The notes under the pieces: model-generated | Told to the model about the DNA's origin: nothing | What the model saw: only the letters and a program-made list of their open reading frames with translations | The model's database searches: none | Part shown: positions 23,386-35,695 of the stretch, one piece after another | Numbering within the stretch: the first letter of the stretch is position 1 | Layout: the number at the start of each line of letters is the position of its first letter | Source of the DNA: Motacilla alba alba | Lineage: Eukaryota > Chordata > Aves > Passeriformes > Motacillidae | Length of the DNA stretch: 64,000 nucleotides | Direction: 5' to 3' | Assembly (NCBI RefSeq): GCF_015832195.1 | Contig: NC_052016.1 | Span: forward strand, 81,691,047 to 81,755,046 | Translations under genes and position numbers: made by a program

Positions 23386-26300
23386 CCAAAATGTGCAGGT
23401 TTTGTTCCTGTGAATTTTTCATCAGTTACTTTCTGTTTTACTTTGTGTAGGGTATGCTGTTTTACCTATTTCTTAAAGGTGAGCTCTGAAAGATGTTCCA
23501 TGTACAGGAAATGCTGGTCCCAGCCTGCTGCAATCCAGGAGAGCTCAAAAGCCTTCACTTAGGACTACTGTTTGTAGGGTCACAAGACAATTGGCTTCAG
23601 TCATCAGTCAATTTCCATCCTGGCTGTGGTCCAAGATGGTAATTGCTGGAATTTTTCAAAAGTCTAGTAACAATAATACTGTTCCACTCTGGCTATGACT
23701 CAGTAAAGCAATGTTCCAAGGCTAGCAGGGGATGACTGATTCTGTCTCATCCCCTTCCTTGGTTGGGCAGCAGAAGTTCCTGGTACAGACAGTGTTTCTG
23801 ATAATCTCAAGGGGAAGAGCATCACCTGCAAGTCATTTATCAAGGCCCAGGCTAACAAGAATTTCTGTCACTGTAGAGCAGTCTGTGTTGGGGGAGGTGG
23901 GGATGCACCACCACAGTGCTTTAAAATAGATTTTTTTTTGGGCAGGATACCAACATAATTATATTCCGTTGGGAACTGATAATCAGAATCGACACAACTC
24001 AAATGCCCTCTGATGCCCTCTCTAGAATAAAAGACATTTACTGTTTTCATTTCTGAAATTAATCTCCCTCAGTGTAAGACCCATAATGGCACGTGTCCTT
24101 AATCACTGACACAGAATCTCTCCACAGATTATCACTTGTAAGTGTTAGATGAGAGCAGGATGAGAATAGATGTCCTTAAAAGGATGGCATAGCCATCATG
24201 TCTTCTGGATATGAGCATATCAGTTCTGCAAGGACAAAGCTGTGATCTAATAATGGCATTAGAAGGAATCAGGGAAGAAAACTCATTTATAAGATATTGA
24301 TCAAAATGGGTAACCCAAAGGGGAGGCTGTAGGACATAGATCTTTGGCTTTATCACTTCATTCATAACAGTCACACAATAAGCATAGGAGAAATCCATGT
24401 GCCTGTGAATTACCAGTTGAAGTAATTGCTCTTGTACAGGTCCCAAATACAATAGCATAAGGAACAAGGAGAGAGTCTGAACCAGGAGCTGAATGCAGTT
24501 GACTCCAATTGTTCCACAGGAGTGGGATATAAAATGATCTTTAACTCACCCCTCAAAAGAATACAAATAATTTAAAATGTATATTTAGGTGGAAGGGATG
24601 GGGGCTTTGTTTATTTGTTTGTATGTTTTTTCCTGGATCAAATTCTGCCATAGTTACTGCTCTAGCATTTAGAGCACATTTGTTGCAAGTACTTTGGTCC
24701 AAAGATTAAGACATTTTTTCATTTACACACATAGATTCACAGCTAATTGGAAGTGTTCACTCACTACTTCTCCAGCACAGTTGCAAGCTTTACAACCACA
24801 CCAGGAATACCATTGTCCAATATTACTGGATGTCCAAGCTATATCTTTCATTTCCTTTCAGACATTTCTTTCCACTCCTTAGTGTTTTTCTCTTCATTCT
24901 AACTCAAGAGCTCAGTTATCTCACAGAACTGGTCCTGGAATATAGAATCATTTGTTTTCAAATGGCCTTCTGCTGTTCAGTGATCTGTGTGAAACCAACC
25001 AGTAGCTGAAATTCAATTCCTGCAGCACAATTGCTTCACAAAAAGTGCAACTATCATCAATTTTATTAGAGGGATTAGGCAAACCCTTAGAGACAGGGTT
25101 AACACTGAGATATCTTTCTGTCATGCACCCTGCAATATTATTTCCTGCAATATTATTTCCTCATTGTGTTACTCTGTAAATACATGGAGCACTACATTCA
25201 CAAATGCTGCCAACTTGTCAAACTACAAAAGCGCTACAATAGCTTTCTAATTATTATATACCTGATATTAATTATCAGGTAGCCCCTAATCAACATTTCC
25301 ATGCAAGGAACTGAGAGAGAACATAGAATGACACATGGCTCACTTCTATGTTTTTATTACTAGAATTGCTTTTAGTAGAATTACAAGTTCTTGAGACACC
25401 AGCTGTTCCAAAGACCTAACCCAGGTCCTTCCATCTGTGCCAGTTATGTCCTCAGGAGCAGTGCAACTGTTCCATCCCTTGCTGGCACTTCAACAGGCTG
25501 TTTCAATAGACTGTCCCTCTGGCAGGAGGTTTGCAGCTTCCACCATGACACTGCGACTGGAGTAGCCCAGTCATCTAGTCAGAGGGTTTTTTTGATATCA
25601 TTGTCCAAAATTATTCTCCACACATTTGGCTGCCTAGCAACCTGCTTCTCTGGAAGAGTCTGAAGCCTTCTATAGCTCCACACCATATCCGTCAGCTGCA
25701 TGTGGATTCCTTGGATACCTTAGATATTTAAAATATCATTCAAAAGAACAATTTTTAAGTAGATAGCCTCTTATCTTATCTGACTCCTCATTTTCATCTG
25801 AAGATTTTTAAAAAGTAGTTTTTATTTGGCGCTTTCTTTTCTTATGTCTCTGCTCATATGTTAAAATGAGATTTTTGCTGTGGGGCTTAACTTGTTTTTG
25901 TTCCTAAACATGAAGCAAAAGCCCTTGAAGGCTTAGATAAGAAGGTATGGATCCTATCCTGGTATTATAATGCCAACAATCCAGCAATAGTCCTTGTCTT
26001 AACATTTTTCTTTACACTTAGTTTTTAATTGGTCCACACAACTCCTGAAGGCTCGTATTACCTAATCTAAAAATGTATTAACAGTTCAAAGTATAGCTGC
26101 TTTCAGCGATGTAGTATGCATCTTGAAGGCAGTTTATCTTATATAGGCCTAAAGATTTGTAGATTTTTTGTTGATAGGCTGTAGAGCATAAAACATGCTA
26201 TGAAAAATTACTGCAACATGACTTTTGAACTATTCTGTCAAAACACTTTATCACTCAGCTACTGGGACTAGCTTTACTGCAGTGAATTAGTGCTTCTTTC

Positions 26301-28373
26301 CTCTCTTCTCCATCTTGAAGTCTTTTGATGTGAAGGGTGAATGTTGCCACTCTAGTTATCAGCAAAGGAAGGGTAGAAAGCCTAATATACAGGGTGAGAC
26401 ACATCAGGGTGACAAGTGCTATTTCAGCATCATTAAAATGAAGTAATTTTCAGTTGTTGAAGTGCAGGGTAGATCAATTCAGTAACTGGATAGCACAAGA
26501 TAGCCTGAAGCACATGCATTTGACTTGTGTTCTTGCCAATTTCTGACCTTAGTAGTTGTGTTTGATAGACACAAAGTCATCCAGATATCATTCATTACCT
26601 ATCTATCTAGCATGAGCTAGGGAGGAAGGGGGTGTTTTTGTTTTTTTTTTCATGATTGACAGACTTTATTTTTCACGCTTCTGTGAATCAAAATGAACGT
26701 CAGATATCAGAAGCTACATTGTCCATGGCCTATTTATTTTAAATTATTTTTTCAGTTATCCTACTGCAAACTAAATTGTGTTACATTATTGAATATAAAG
26801 TATTTTGGGTTTTGTAGCAAGATTTTTAAAAAGTACACAGGTTAACAGCGTTGGAAAAATACAGCAGGAGTGTTACAAGGCCTTCTGAGAAAAATATCTA
26901 CATTCTGTGATTCCAATTTTTAGGAACTTTGAAGAACCAGGAAGAATGTAATAACTTTTCTCTGTGCAGAAGTCTTGGAGATCCAAATCTATAATAACTT
27001 TCTTTGTGAAATTCTCATTGAAGTCAACATAGTTTTGAACCCTTATCAAAAGGAAGATTAAATTTCATTGCCTCTCAATGTTTTCTTTTCTATAACAATT
27101 TCTTTTTTATTTTTTAACAGGAGTACTGAAAATACTGAATTTAGACATTATAAGGAAAAGACAAATTAAAATGGTTGGTTCCTACAAAGTTTTGGTAAAT
27201 GCAAATATCATTACATCTGAGTATCAGGATCCTTACTTAAATGTCTAGAAATAGTCAGAAGAGTTATTCAGAACCCTTCCTACAAACTGAAGCATTATGA
27301 CTACGGTGGGATGAGAGCTTTAGGGAGCACACCTTGACACCACTTAGTAACAAGGACTCCCGTCCTAGGATTTCCACCTGTCAGGGAAGAAAAACACCCA
27401 TAGTGTCAGCAAAGCAGATATTTCAAACACAGTTTTTGCCATTTACAAGGAATGTGATCAAAATGATGGGAATGCTACTTAACCTGTATCATTGTTTCCT
27501 CATTTCTTTTTCATAGAAGGCAGTGCTTTAGAAATCTGCTGCCTCCAATGCTGTTACACACTATTATGTGACATCAACAGGACATGTGCTGATGATAACT
27601 TGTGCAGTAACCTAGAAGAACCACATATTGAGACTTTTTGGGGAATGTCTATAACTAAAATGCTTCATTAATTGATTAACATTGTTTCCTATCACCCTAT
27701 AAATTGATTAGGCTACAGTATTTGTTCCTTGTTTACTGTGGTGCACAGAGCAACTTCTATTTAGGAGTAATCTTTTTTTCCTCCCTTTTCTGGGAGGAAG
27801 GATTTTTAAATTGATTTTTTAAAGATTCATAGGAAGGCTAAGTAAAACAAAAAGGACTTATAAAACAAAAGGACACACACACATGGACCTTAGCAATGAT
27901 ACATAATTGTCCACACTCTTGATTATTAGCATAGGCCATGTCATACTTTTAGCCCATGCTGACTAGCATATCTAGATTAAGACAGGGGCAGGTTTGGGGT
28001 TATCTGTTAGATCTAATCCTAATAAACATTTAAATTCTCTTCCTTACTTGGGGAGGGGAGAAAAGATGTGTGCAAGATGTATGTATGTGAGTTGAATGGA
28101 TATGGGCTCAACATGCCTTTTGGCCCCATAATCAAAGATCATTTCCTAGATCATTTAACTAGAATAAATTTAAATTTTGAGTACCACATTATACATGATA
28201 AAATATAATTTGTATTCATCTTAAAAGCAAAGAGAGTTGTGACATCATCTATGATAAATTTCTATTCACAATCAGTTATAATGAGAGACAGTAAGCAGAA
28301 AGATCTAAACTGCACCAGTGTTATTATTCCTGAAAATAGGCTACTAAATAATTCTGTCTCTTTGTTCTCTTAG
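23386..28373. other. mostly unique sequence
   Basis: No transposon recognised. A perfect 15-base unit CTGCAATATTATTTC is present twice at 25130-25159. An 8-base-stem hairpin, ACCTGATA..TATCAGGT, lies at 25260-25280. A pyrimidine-rich acceptor at 27120 is followed by a short open segment to a donor at 27195; I consider it unsupported. The 111-codon frame at 24132-24467 (minus) shows no motif I know. Confidence 0.45.
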
Positions 28374-28480
28374 GAGCTTGTTTGCAAACAGATGCTGATT
28401 TCTATGAATGTATTCACAACACATTTACTGAAGAACTGAAATTCACAATACACAATGCACACAGTATATTTACTGAGCAG
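28374..28480 (+). other. candidate exon, 35 open codons, unidentified
   Basis: A very good acceptor (TTCTGTCTCTTTGTTCTCTTAG) ends at 28373, and the donor is GAGCAG/GTGAAA. The segment is 107 bases: two bases and 35 open codons. The peptide begins ACLQTDADFYECIHNTFTEE and continues LKFTIHNAHSIFTEQ, with mixed, non-repetitive composition. It joins in phase to the end of 20808-20911. It ends in phase 0, so the next coding exon would need phase 0, which 32483-32590 does not offer; an exon would be missing in between. No family recognised. Confidence 0.22.
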
Positions 28481-31400
28481 GTGAAACAAAATACAATTTA
28501 TGTCATGGTTAACATGGCATATATTAGCACATATGACTGCTGATTTTTATGAAAGATAATCAAGTAAACACTACAATGAAAAGAGTATCTGAATTACAGA
28601 TTAATGTCATTGTATGGTTTACTGTCTTTCCACTTTAACAAAATGCTGATACAAATGCAAATGCACTCATGTGTGTTATGGGGTGTTCTATGCAAGCCAT
28701 GTCCTTCTGCCCTTTACTTAAACCCATGATACTGTTTCCAGCTATAATGATGAATTTGAGGTATCACTGCTTTCAGAATCAAGGGGGGGATTTAAAATTT
28801 TATTGTAGAAGAAATAAAGAAATTTTCTGAATATAACCCTTTGTGATAATTACTTTATGCTCTAACTTTCATTAAACTTGAAGCTAAAAAGTGCTGAATT
28901 GAACTCAAAAAAGGGGATTGAACATGAAAGGATGACAGTTTCTAATTTTTACTTCACAGAAGTGATATTTGATGCCTCATTCTCTAAGGAGCTATGCTCG
29001 TACATCTTCAGTTAAAATGTTGCTGACCATTTAAAAAAATATTTTCTGAGTCAGCTTTCTTAATTTCAATCCACTAATTGGCATGAATCTATAGAAAGAT
29101 ATGGGCTTTTTCACACCACAGTTTAGCCAAAGCACATTCTTAGTAAATCTACTTATATTGTATTTCCTCGTAATGAAAACATTGCAAAAAAAAATGAGAT
29201 AAAACCTGATATATTTTGGGTTATTTACTATCAAATTCTGTATGATTTGATACAAGACTGTATTTTTCACAAATTTTATGGATACATTTAGAAAGCAGAG
29301 TAAAATTAAAATGCCTGTTACTAATATAATAGTAGAGGAATGCTTATTCCTGTTCCAAACAGAATGCTCTTTCACAAACCATTGCTTGCCTAGCAAATAA
29401 AATTACCCTTGTATTACCTTCTCAATATTTCAAATAATTTTCTAGGATGGTTTTACTAAGTAGGAAAGTTTACAGCAAGGAATACCTCCAGTCAGTATAT
29501 ATAGGAACAGAATCAGTGTTTTCAGGGCCTGTATTTCCACATCTCATTTGCATTTAAGCTGATGAGCAAGTTCAGCAGGGATTTAGGACCAAGGGGATTA
29601 ACTATGACTGGTAATATTCATCTTCTCTCTTAACTTTTTGTTTACTTTTCTACAAGGTTTGTTAAGAAGCCTGAGTCTGCACTAATCCTTCAGTATCTAC
29701 TTTGGACAATCCTTCACAGGAAAAGGATAAATATGAACATAATAATTGGTGTCACTGGCACCCTCCCATGGATAACAATCTGTTGCTCCTCTTCTACACT
29801 GTAGAGAATTGCTTAAAGATTTGAGTCCATACTAAGTTAAATGCTTTATAACCTGCATCTGTTTTCCTCATTTTGTTTAGACACCAAATTATTCTGGCTA
29901 TTTTCCCAGTTTGATAAGATTTGTAAATTAAGGTATTTTTAATTAGACTGAAACAAATTTGAGAAGGATTGGGGATTTTTGACTGAAAAAAAAATTAGCA
30001 AGTCTGTCCAAAATATGAGCTAATGTATTATCCTAATCCAGGAAGAATTTTTATCTTCCTTACATATACTATTTTCAAAGCAAATTCTTCACTTTGTTTC
30101 CCTACATAGCATTTTCTTCATATGTAAAAAAGTACACAAAAAAGCAAAAAAAAAAATTCTTGAATATAAAAATGTACATGTCTTTATTAGTTGTGAGAAT
30201 TTTTTGCCAATTAAGAAAAAATTTTGGAAGTAGATATTACACAATAAAATTGAGGCAGCAGATAAAATGAGGCCTCTTCAAAAAAGAGATGGTAGGACAG
30301 AATGTAGTGAAGAAGGTTTGTCTTCCACAGAAAACAGGGGTATTAACAGTTTTGAGATCTATTATATTTTACACTGAACTATGAGTTAGAGAAACTATCA
30401 CTCTGCTCAAGGAAAACCCACGAGATCCAAGGAAGTGCCAAGGCTGAATAAAGTGTGAACCATAAAACCTGCATATTGCTCTCCACGATAGGCAATCTGG
30501 GAAACAAACAATGCCACAGAGATTGCATAAATGTTAATAAGTTTTATATTAGAGAAAAAACCTGTGGATCCAGAATATTTGTGAATGACTAGGCATGAGT
30601 AGGACATGAGAATTTCTATAAAGAACTGAAGCCTTGACAAGTCTTTAAAAAACTACAACAACAGAGTCTAGAATCAAAAGGAATTCAAAGAATTCCCAAT
30701 TCAGTTATTTTCCTGCAGACAGGATGCCATATGGCCAATTCCATAATATAACCTACTTCATTTTTAAAGCTGTTAACTTACCCAATTTTTGCCCTTCCAG
30801 CACTGTGCTTGAAAGGCTTTTCTAAAAATTTATTCCTTTTACTATTATAGATCTCCTTTTATTATCTTACTCTAACATTTGTTATGTTGAGTTGACTGGG
30901 TTAATTTATACACAAATTATTCAGAAATGAAATGGCAATAGATAAATATTATAAAACCATCATAGATTTCACAGTTAATGTAACACGTTTGAGGTAGAAG
31001 ACCAAGGAGGTGATAGGAAGCAGGGTGTCAACTTGTGGTTGGTCTCCCACATGGAGAACATCCAAGAACTTGACCTGGGCTTCAGTGATGGTGGCTTAAG
31101 CTGCTTTTGGTGGCTTAAGCTAAAAATCTCATTTATAAAAAGAATAAATAGGTGCAACAAAAGGTACAGAGAGGAAATACCTTCAGACATGAACATCTGA
31201 CACTGCATCAATGGCTCAGTATGAGGCAGACCCTTGTACCTATGAGACAAGCCCCCAAGGCAAGACCTGCACAAACATTTAAAGAAATAACCATAGACCC
31301 TCACCTGGGCCTCACAAGTTACACAGCAACTCAAAAGGCTGTTGACAGCTGCACATAATCTAGCAGAGTATTGAAAAATCCAATAGTCATCCATTTGTGG

Positions 31401-32482
31401 ATTCCACAAATTATTGACAGGTGTCCTTGTCAGAGCAGCACTTCTATCCCTTCTTTGTAAGAAAACTGAAAGAAGGTTAATGGCTAATCCCATATTCTAT
31501 CCATAGATCTCTTGTACAGAATAAATTTGTCAGTTGTTTTAGGAATTCAAATAGATGTGTCTAAGATGCTGCTCATACAATATTTTTTCCCTAGTCCAAG
31601 TAAAATATTAAACAAAATGATTTAATACTTACAATGACTTCAGGTCTTAGTTGGATACTATTAGGAACATTAAGATTATAGTAATGAGAAGGGAGAGCTG
31701 GTCCAAACAAAGCTCTGCCAATGGTACAAACCTATGGTCTAAATCAAGTTTTCATTTTCCTTTTTGTTTCTCCTGTGAATTTTTATATATTATTCCCTAA
31801 TTTTTGGCATGTATAACTCCAACTAAATTTCATTGCTCTGTTTATTTAATACTGGAGTTCATATTTGGAAAATATTCAATCTTTACATTACTTTTACTTA
31901 GTTGCCTCTTATAAGCATTTCACATCTTTACTACCATTCCCACATTTGTCAATAAACATGGAAACTGCATCCTCAGTATCTCTGCTGTGCCCTCAGCAAC
32001 TGAACAAACCTTTTTATCTTTTTGCACAAGCCTCCCCATTATCTGTGCATTACAATTATGAAAAAGGAACATACAAACAGGTGTCTGTACTTTCAGAAAC
32101 CAAAAACAAAACCATAAAAACCCAGAAACACTATTCAACAGTATTCTCTAATGAGGATTTAAGCTCTCATTTTTAATGGGACAAGAGATGCATACTAAGC
32201 TGAAATGTGTGATAAACAGGTAGCAACTAACTTTTTTAATCTGAGAAAAATTCATTATACATTTTAAAGGACAACAAAATCTCTCATATCATCCATAAAA
32301 GGTTACTTTTAATTTATTCAGTAGGCTGTCATGGTTAATAAAAACAAAATTATTTTTCAATATCCTACAGCTTGGAGATGTGCTTTAAGCCTTCATACAG
32401 ATATTCACCTGATAATATAAAGTTCATGGTTTATTCATCCACAGCAGCTGTTGTAAACCCTAGGTTGTCATTTATTTTTCAG
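28481..32482. other. AT-rich unique sequence with a long chance frame
   Basis: No repeat family recognised. The longest open frame of the window, 172 codons on the minus strand at 30975-31493, lies here but has no motif, no plausible splice context and low-complexity Leu/Ser-rich parts. A 14-base unit TGGTGGCTTAAGCT occurs twice at 31089-31121. Confidence 0.45.
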
Positions 32483-32590
32483 CTCTAGAAAAAGATTTAT
32501 TGCCTGATTTTAAATGCAACAGATATTTAGCCCTCAGATCTGTTGCAAAAACAATAACTTCAATACTACTAGATCCAGAAAAAGAGGGGG
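32483..32590 (+). other. candidate exon, 35 open codons, unidentified
   Basis: The acceptor is TTGTCATTTATTTTTCAG ending at 32482, and the donor is GAGGGG/GTAAAT. The segment is 108 bases: two bases, 35 open codons, one base. The peptide begins LEKDLLPDFKCNRYLALRSV and continues AKTITSILLDPEKEG, which reads like an alpha-helical protein segment. The trailing G would pair in phase with the CA that opens 56575-56637. Family not recognised; chance not excluded. Confidence 0.22.
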
Positions 32591-33469
32591 GTAAATATTG
32601 TCATGATAATAAAGAAACAAAGTAAAAATAAATGGACTTTACTCCCTTTTTCTTCTTAAACACCCCTTCTGAAATCTTCAGTAAATGGACAAAAAAAGAT
32701 TTAAAAGCATGTTGAGATATTACCAAAAAAATTTCTTTTACTTGCTGTTGCAAAGTACTGATGAATATGTTTAATGAGGATTTTCTTTGTCCCTCTAAGA
32801 AATGAAGAGATTTGCTCACAAGCACAGTGATTTAGAATGGCATTCATCACAAAAACATGAGGATTTCCATATATATAAATACATTAAATATATATCCATA
32901 TATTTAAATATACTTTTCCTGTTTTCATCAAGAATTAAACCTCCATCACCTCCTCTGATGCCTTTGGGAAATTTTAAACATATTTTAAGGAGTAAAAAAG
33001 CAGTCTCTAATAACCGTTTTAAGAGAACAGATTTTCTCAAACCCAGCAGGAAAAAGTGAACAGGAGAAAAAAAGATCCCTTTTCTGAAATAATGAATGTT
33101 TGGACATGCCTTATGTTATAGGTAATATTTGGAACCAGTAACAGAGGTTATGTACTATGAGCAGTCATTACAGGACTTATGCATATCCATCACTGTTCAT
33201 CTGCACAATGCATATACTATCATTCTTCGGAGTCTTGGCACTATAGTGTTAAAAGTCCAGACACACCAATTTAAAAGTCCTAAATAAAATAATTAAAATA
33301 TTATTAAATCCTCATATATTTATTAACCAATTTATTGCATTAAGACATTCTGGTGAGTCTTAAGTACATGAAAATGATAACAGGCACCAAGGATCTCCTT
33401 TATACAGCGATCTTCCTCACAGACTAGCAAACAGGTAGAGACATTAGGACTTTCACACGTTGCTCTCCC
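32591..33469. other. AT-rich sequence with AT microsatellite
   Basis: Bases 32868-32912 are an imperfect TATA/AAATA repeat. Nothing else recognised. Confidence 0.5.
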
Positions 33470-33770
33470 TGTGGAAGCCCCATCTCAGTGACACTACAGC
33501 AGGGCCAGTTTCCAACTCCCCAAAGTCCTGCTCTGCTCGGCCACTCATAGACAATGTCCCAGCCCAGCCTTCAACTAATCATGTCCCCAAGGAGGGGACC
33601 AAAACTCACGGCTGAAACTGCCCCAGTGTACCCTGGCTGCTTTGCTCCTCACGGGGGAGTGGGACAGGCCCTGGTTCCTGCCCTGACACCCTGCAGGGAC
33701 ACTCCATCACTCCCAGTACCCCAGAAGAAACCAGCGTACAAGGTACCTGGTAGACTAATAACTACCTTGA
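33470..33770. other. GC-rich block of unknown origin
   Basis: About 300 bases stand out from the flanks by high G+C content, with a few CpG. An open frame of 105 codons (33554-33871, plus) covers it but resembles no protein I know, and its Pro/Ser-rich make-up follows the base composition. It could be a decayed LTR or an untranslated or promoter-proximal exon. It has no TATA box or poly-A signal comparable to the LTRs at 35006 and 46672. Confidence 0.3.
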
Positions 33771-35005
33771 CAAGAGGCAACTTGTATTTTAGATTACAGA
33801 TTTTAATTACAGGATTCATAAAACTGCAAGCCAGAATTAAGTATGTGCAAAGTCTTTATGCTTGTATTTAGAAAGGGAAAATGCCTAGAAAGTCATCATA
33901 TCAAAATTTTCCCAAAATATGCTTTTTGCATAGATATAGATATACTACTGTAGCAAAGTTGCATGAACACTGACAGTAACTGTCAAACTTGGTTTGGGTT
34001 CAGCATCAAAAAACATTCAAAAAATAATAATGTTTTCACATGATTAACAAAATCATGCTTAAGTATCCTTTCCATATCTACTACATGCTACAAATGTATA
34101 CCTTTCATCTATATCCCTAATCCCTTACTCTAAGCCAAACCTCAGATCCATTCATGCGAGTGACTCACCTGTTTCCTCAGGCCAACAGAAAGTTAATGCA
34201 CACCAAAACTTACTCTTCAGATATGCACAGTCACACTTCTTCATCTTCCTGTGCATTCTTGGAAGTGCTGGGGTTTAATTAATACTCACTGTGTGAATAT
34301 GTTCGGCTTCTGTGATGCAGTAGCTCTATAAACAAAGAACTTACTAGATTTTTATTCATTTCCAAGAGATAGAGGTTCAATAGGTTGAAAGAATATAATG
34401 CACGGTAGTCATCATTTCTCACCATGACTCCAAATTGGATGCTTGCCTTTAAACCTTTAAAAAGTTATTTAAGGCCTCGAGGTAAACTGACCACTTTTCA
34501 AAGACACTAGAGATTCCAATTACATTGCAGTATTATTAAATTCAGATAACTAACTTAGGAGCTTGGATACAGATATACCAGAAAAAGTCATAGAATGCAC
34601 TCATTAAAAACTAGACTGTGATATTCCTTTATCAGTTTGAAATAATAAATATTTTCTGTACGATTTTATCAGCCATGAATGAATTAGACACTGGTGTTGA
34701 CCTCTCAGGTCAGTCAATGAAGAAAATTATGACCATTTTAGTTACAGTACTTTCTTCAGCCAGTTAATAAATATATATTAAACTTGCTGATTAAAACAAG
34801 TATGTAACACCATTAGATTTATTCATCGGCCTCAGCTACTCAAAAGCATTTGCTATAAAATTACTTTTACATCCTCATTGGGATAAATTAAGCAGATTGT
34901 TTTACAGTCTGCCTAGTGTCCAGAACTTATACTTCTTTTCAGAATCCAGGTGTATTTTCACTCATCTTCTCATCTGCAGCCAGAATACATTCACCAAGAC
35001 TAGAG
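33771..35005. other. AT-rich unique sequence
   Basis: No gene or repeat recognised. On the minus strand near 34166 there is a strong donor-like CAG/GTGAGT with a short open frame starting ATG upstream of it, too short to call. Confidence 0.45.
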
Positions 35006-35695
35006 TGTGTCTTGATTTGAAAAGACAGGTGCCTGCTAAGGAAGGCAGGAGCCTCCTCTGAAATGGAGAATGTAAACCCCTCCCTCCCCCCATCCCTCCG
35101 AATTGCTATAAATTTTAAATTAAGGGGCTCTCAGGCAAAAAAATATGGGAGGAGGAAATAACAGTTCTTTAATAGGGAAGAAAATGAAAGGATAAAATAA
35201 ACAATGCAGTAAACTAAAACAACACTGACAAAGTCAGAACACAACCTGACGCCCTGTTGGTCAGGGTGCTGGTAGCAGTCCAATTGGAAATGTGGCTGCA
35301 GTCCTCCTGGAGTGTCAGGTGTGGCTCTGTTGGAGCAGGGATCCTTGTAGTCTTCCTCGGAGGGTCCAGTGGAAGAAGAGACAGCTGTTGTTGCCCTGGG
35401 AAATCCAGTGGAGAAGCTGTGCTGGTATTGCAGAATCTCCAGATTATATCTGAGTAGGAATGCTTGGCTCTTCCCTCTGGGCAGAGCACCTCCCAATGGG
35501 ATGTTATAGTTCTTATCAGTCATGCAGTGACATTCAATAGCCTATTATCAGCAGATAATAATCTGCCCCCCCCACCCCCCCCCACTGGAGGGAGGAGTGG
35601 TTGTGGAAGAGATAAGGAAAACTGCCCACTTAACAGAAGACAACTGCCATACAGATGGCAAATAGAATACAATTTGCTTGACAATCCAGGACACA
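35006..35695 (-). mobile_element. solo LTR of an avian endogenous retrovirus
   Basis: The block is bounded by TGTGTC at 35006-35011 and GACACA at 35690-35695, a perfect 6-base inverted terminal repeat with TG...CA ends, giving 690 bases. On the minus strand it carries an ATTAAA signal followed by 'GAACTGTTATTTCCTCCTCC' and 'GCCTGAGAGCCCCTTAATTT', a pattern I recall from songbird ERV LTRs, with U5 running to 35006. C runs at 35566-35573 and 35575-35583 give two adjacent G-runs on the element's sense strand. The five bases flanking each side (TAGAG and GGGCT) do not match, so no target-site duplication is visible. No internal retroviral sequence adjoins, so this is a solo LTR. The 130-codon minus-strand frame (35131-35523) is within the LTR and is not a retroviral gene. 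Confidence 0.82.
35566..35583 (+). repeat. C-rich simple tract in the LTR
   Basis: Runs of 8 C and 9 C are separated by one A. The minus strand is therefore G8-T-G9, in the upstream part of the LTR. Confidence 0.95.

Noticed and set aside
24132..24467. 111-codon minus-strand frame with mixed composition
   Set aside because: Considered as an ERV or membrane-protein piece, but no motif could be named and no splice sites or homologous landmarks were seen.
27121..27194. Possible exon with a pyrimidine-rich acceptor and GTAAAT donor
   Set aside because: 24 codons of Lys/Ile/Leu-rich chance-like sequence; its end phase does not fit the next candidate.
30975..31493. Longest open frame in the window, 172 codons, minus strand
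   Set aside because: No motif, no splice context, Leu/Ser/Cys-rich chance composition; a chance frame of this length is possible among the many frames of 64 kb.
34150..34260. Minus-strand short frame starting ATG and ending at a CAG/GTGAGT donor
   Set aside because: Only about 25 codons and no downstream partner; typical pseudo-exon.
35131..35523. 130-codon frame on the minus strand
   Set aside because: Lies wholly inside the LTR at 35006-35695; LTRs of this kind do not encode retroviral proteins and the frame follows GC-rich composition.
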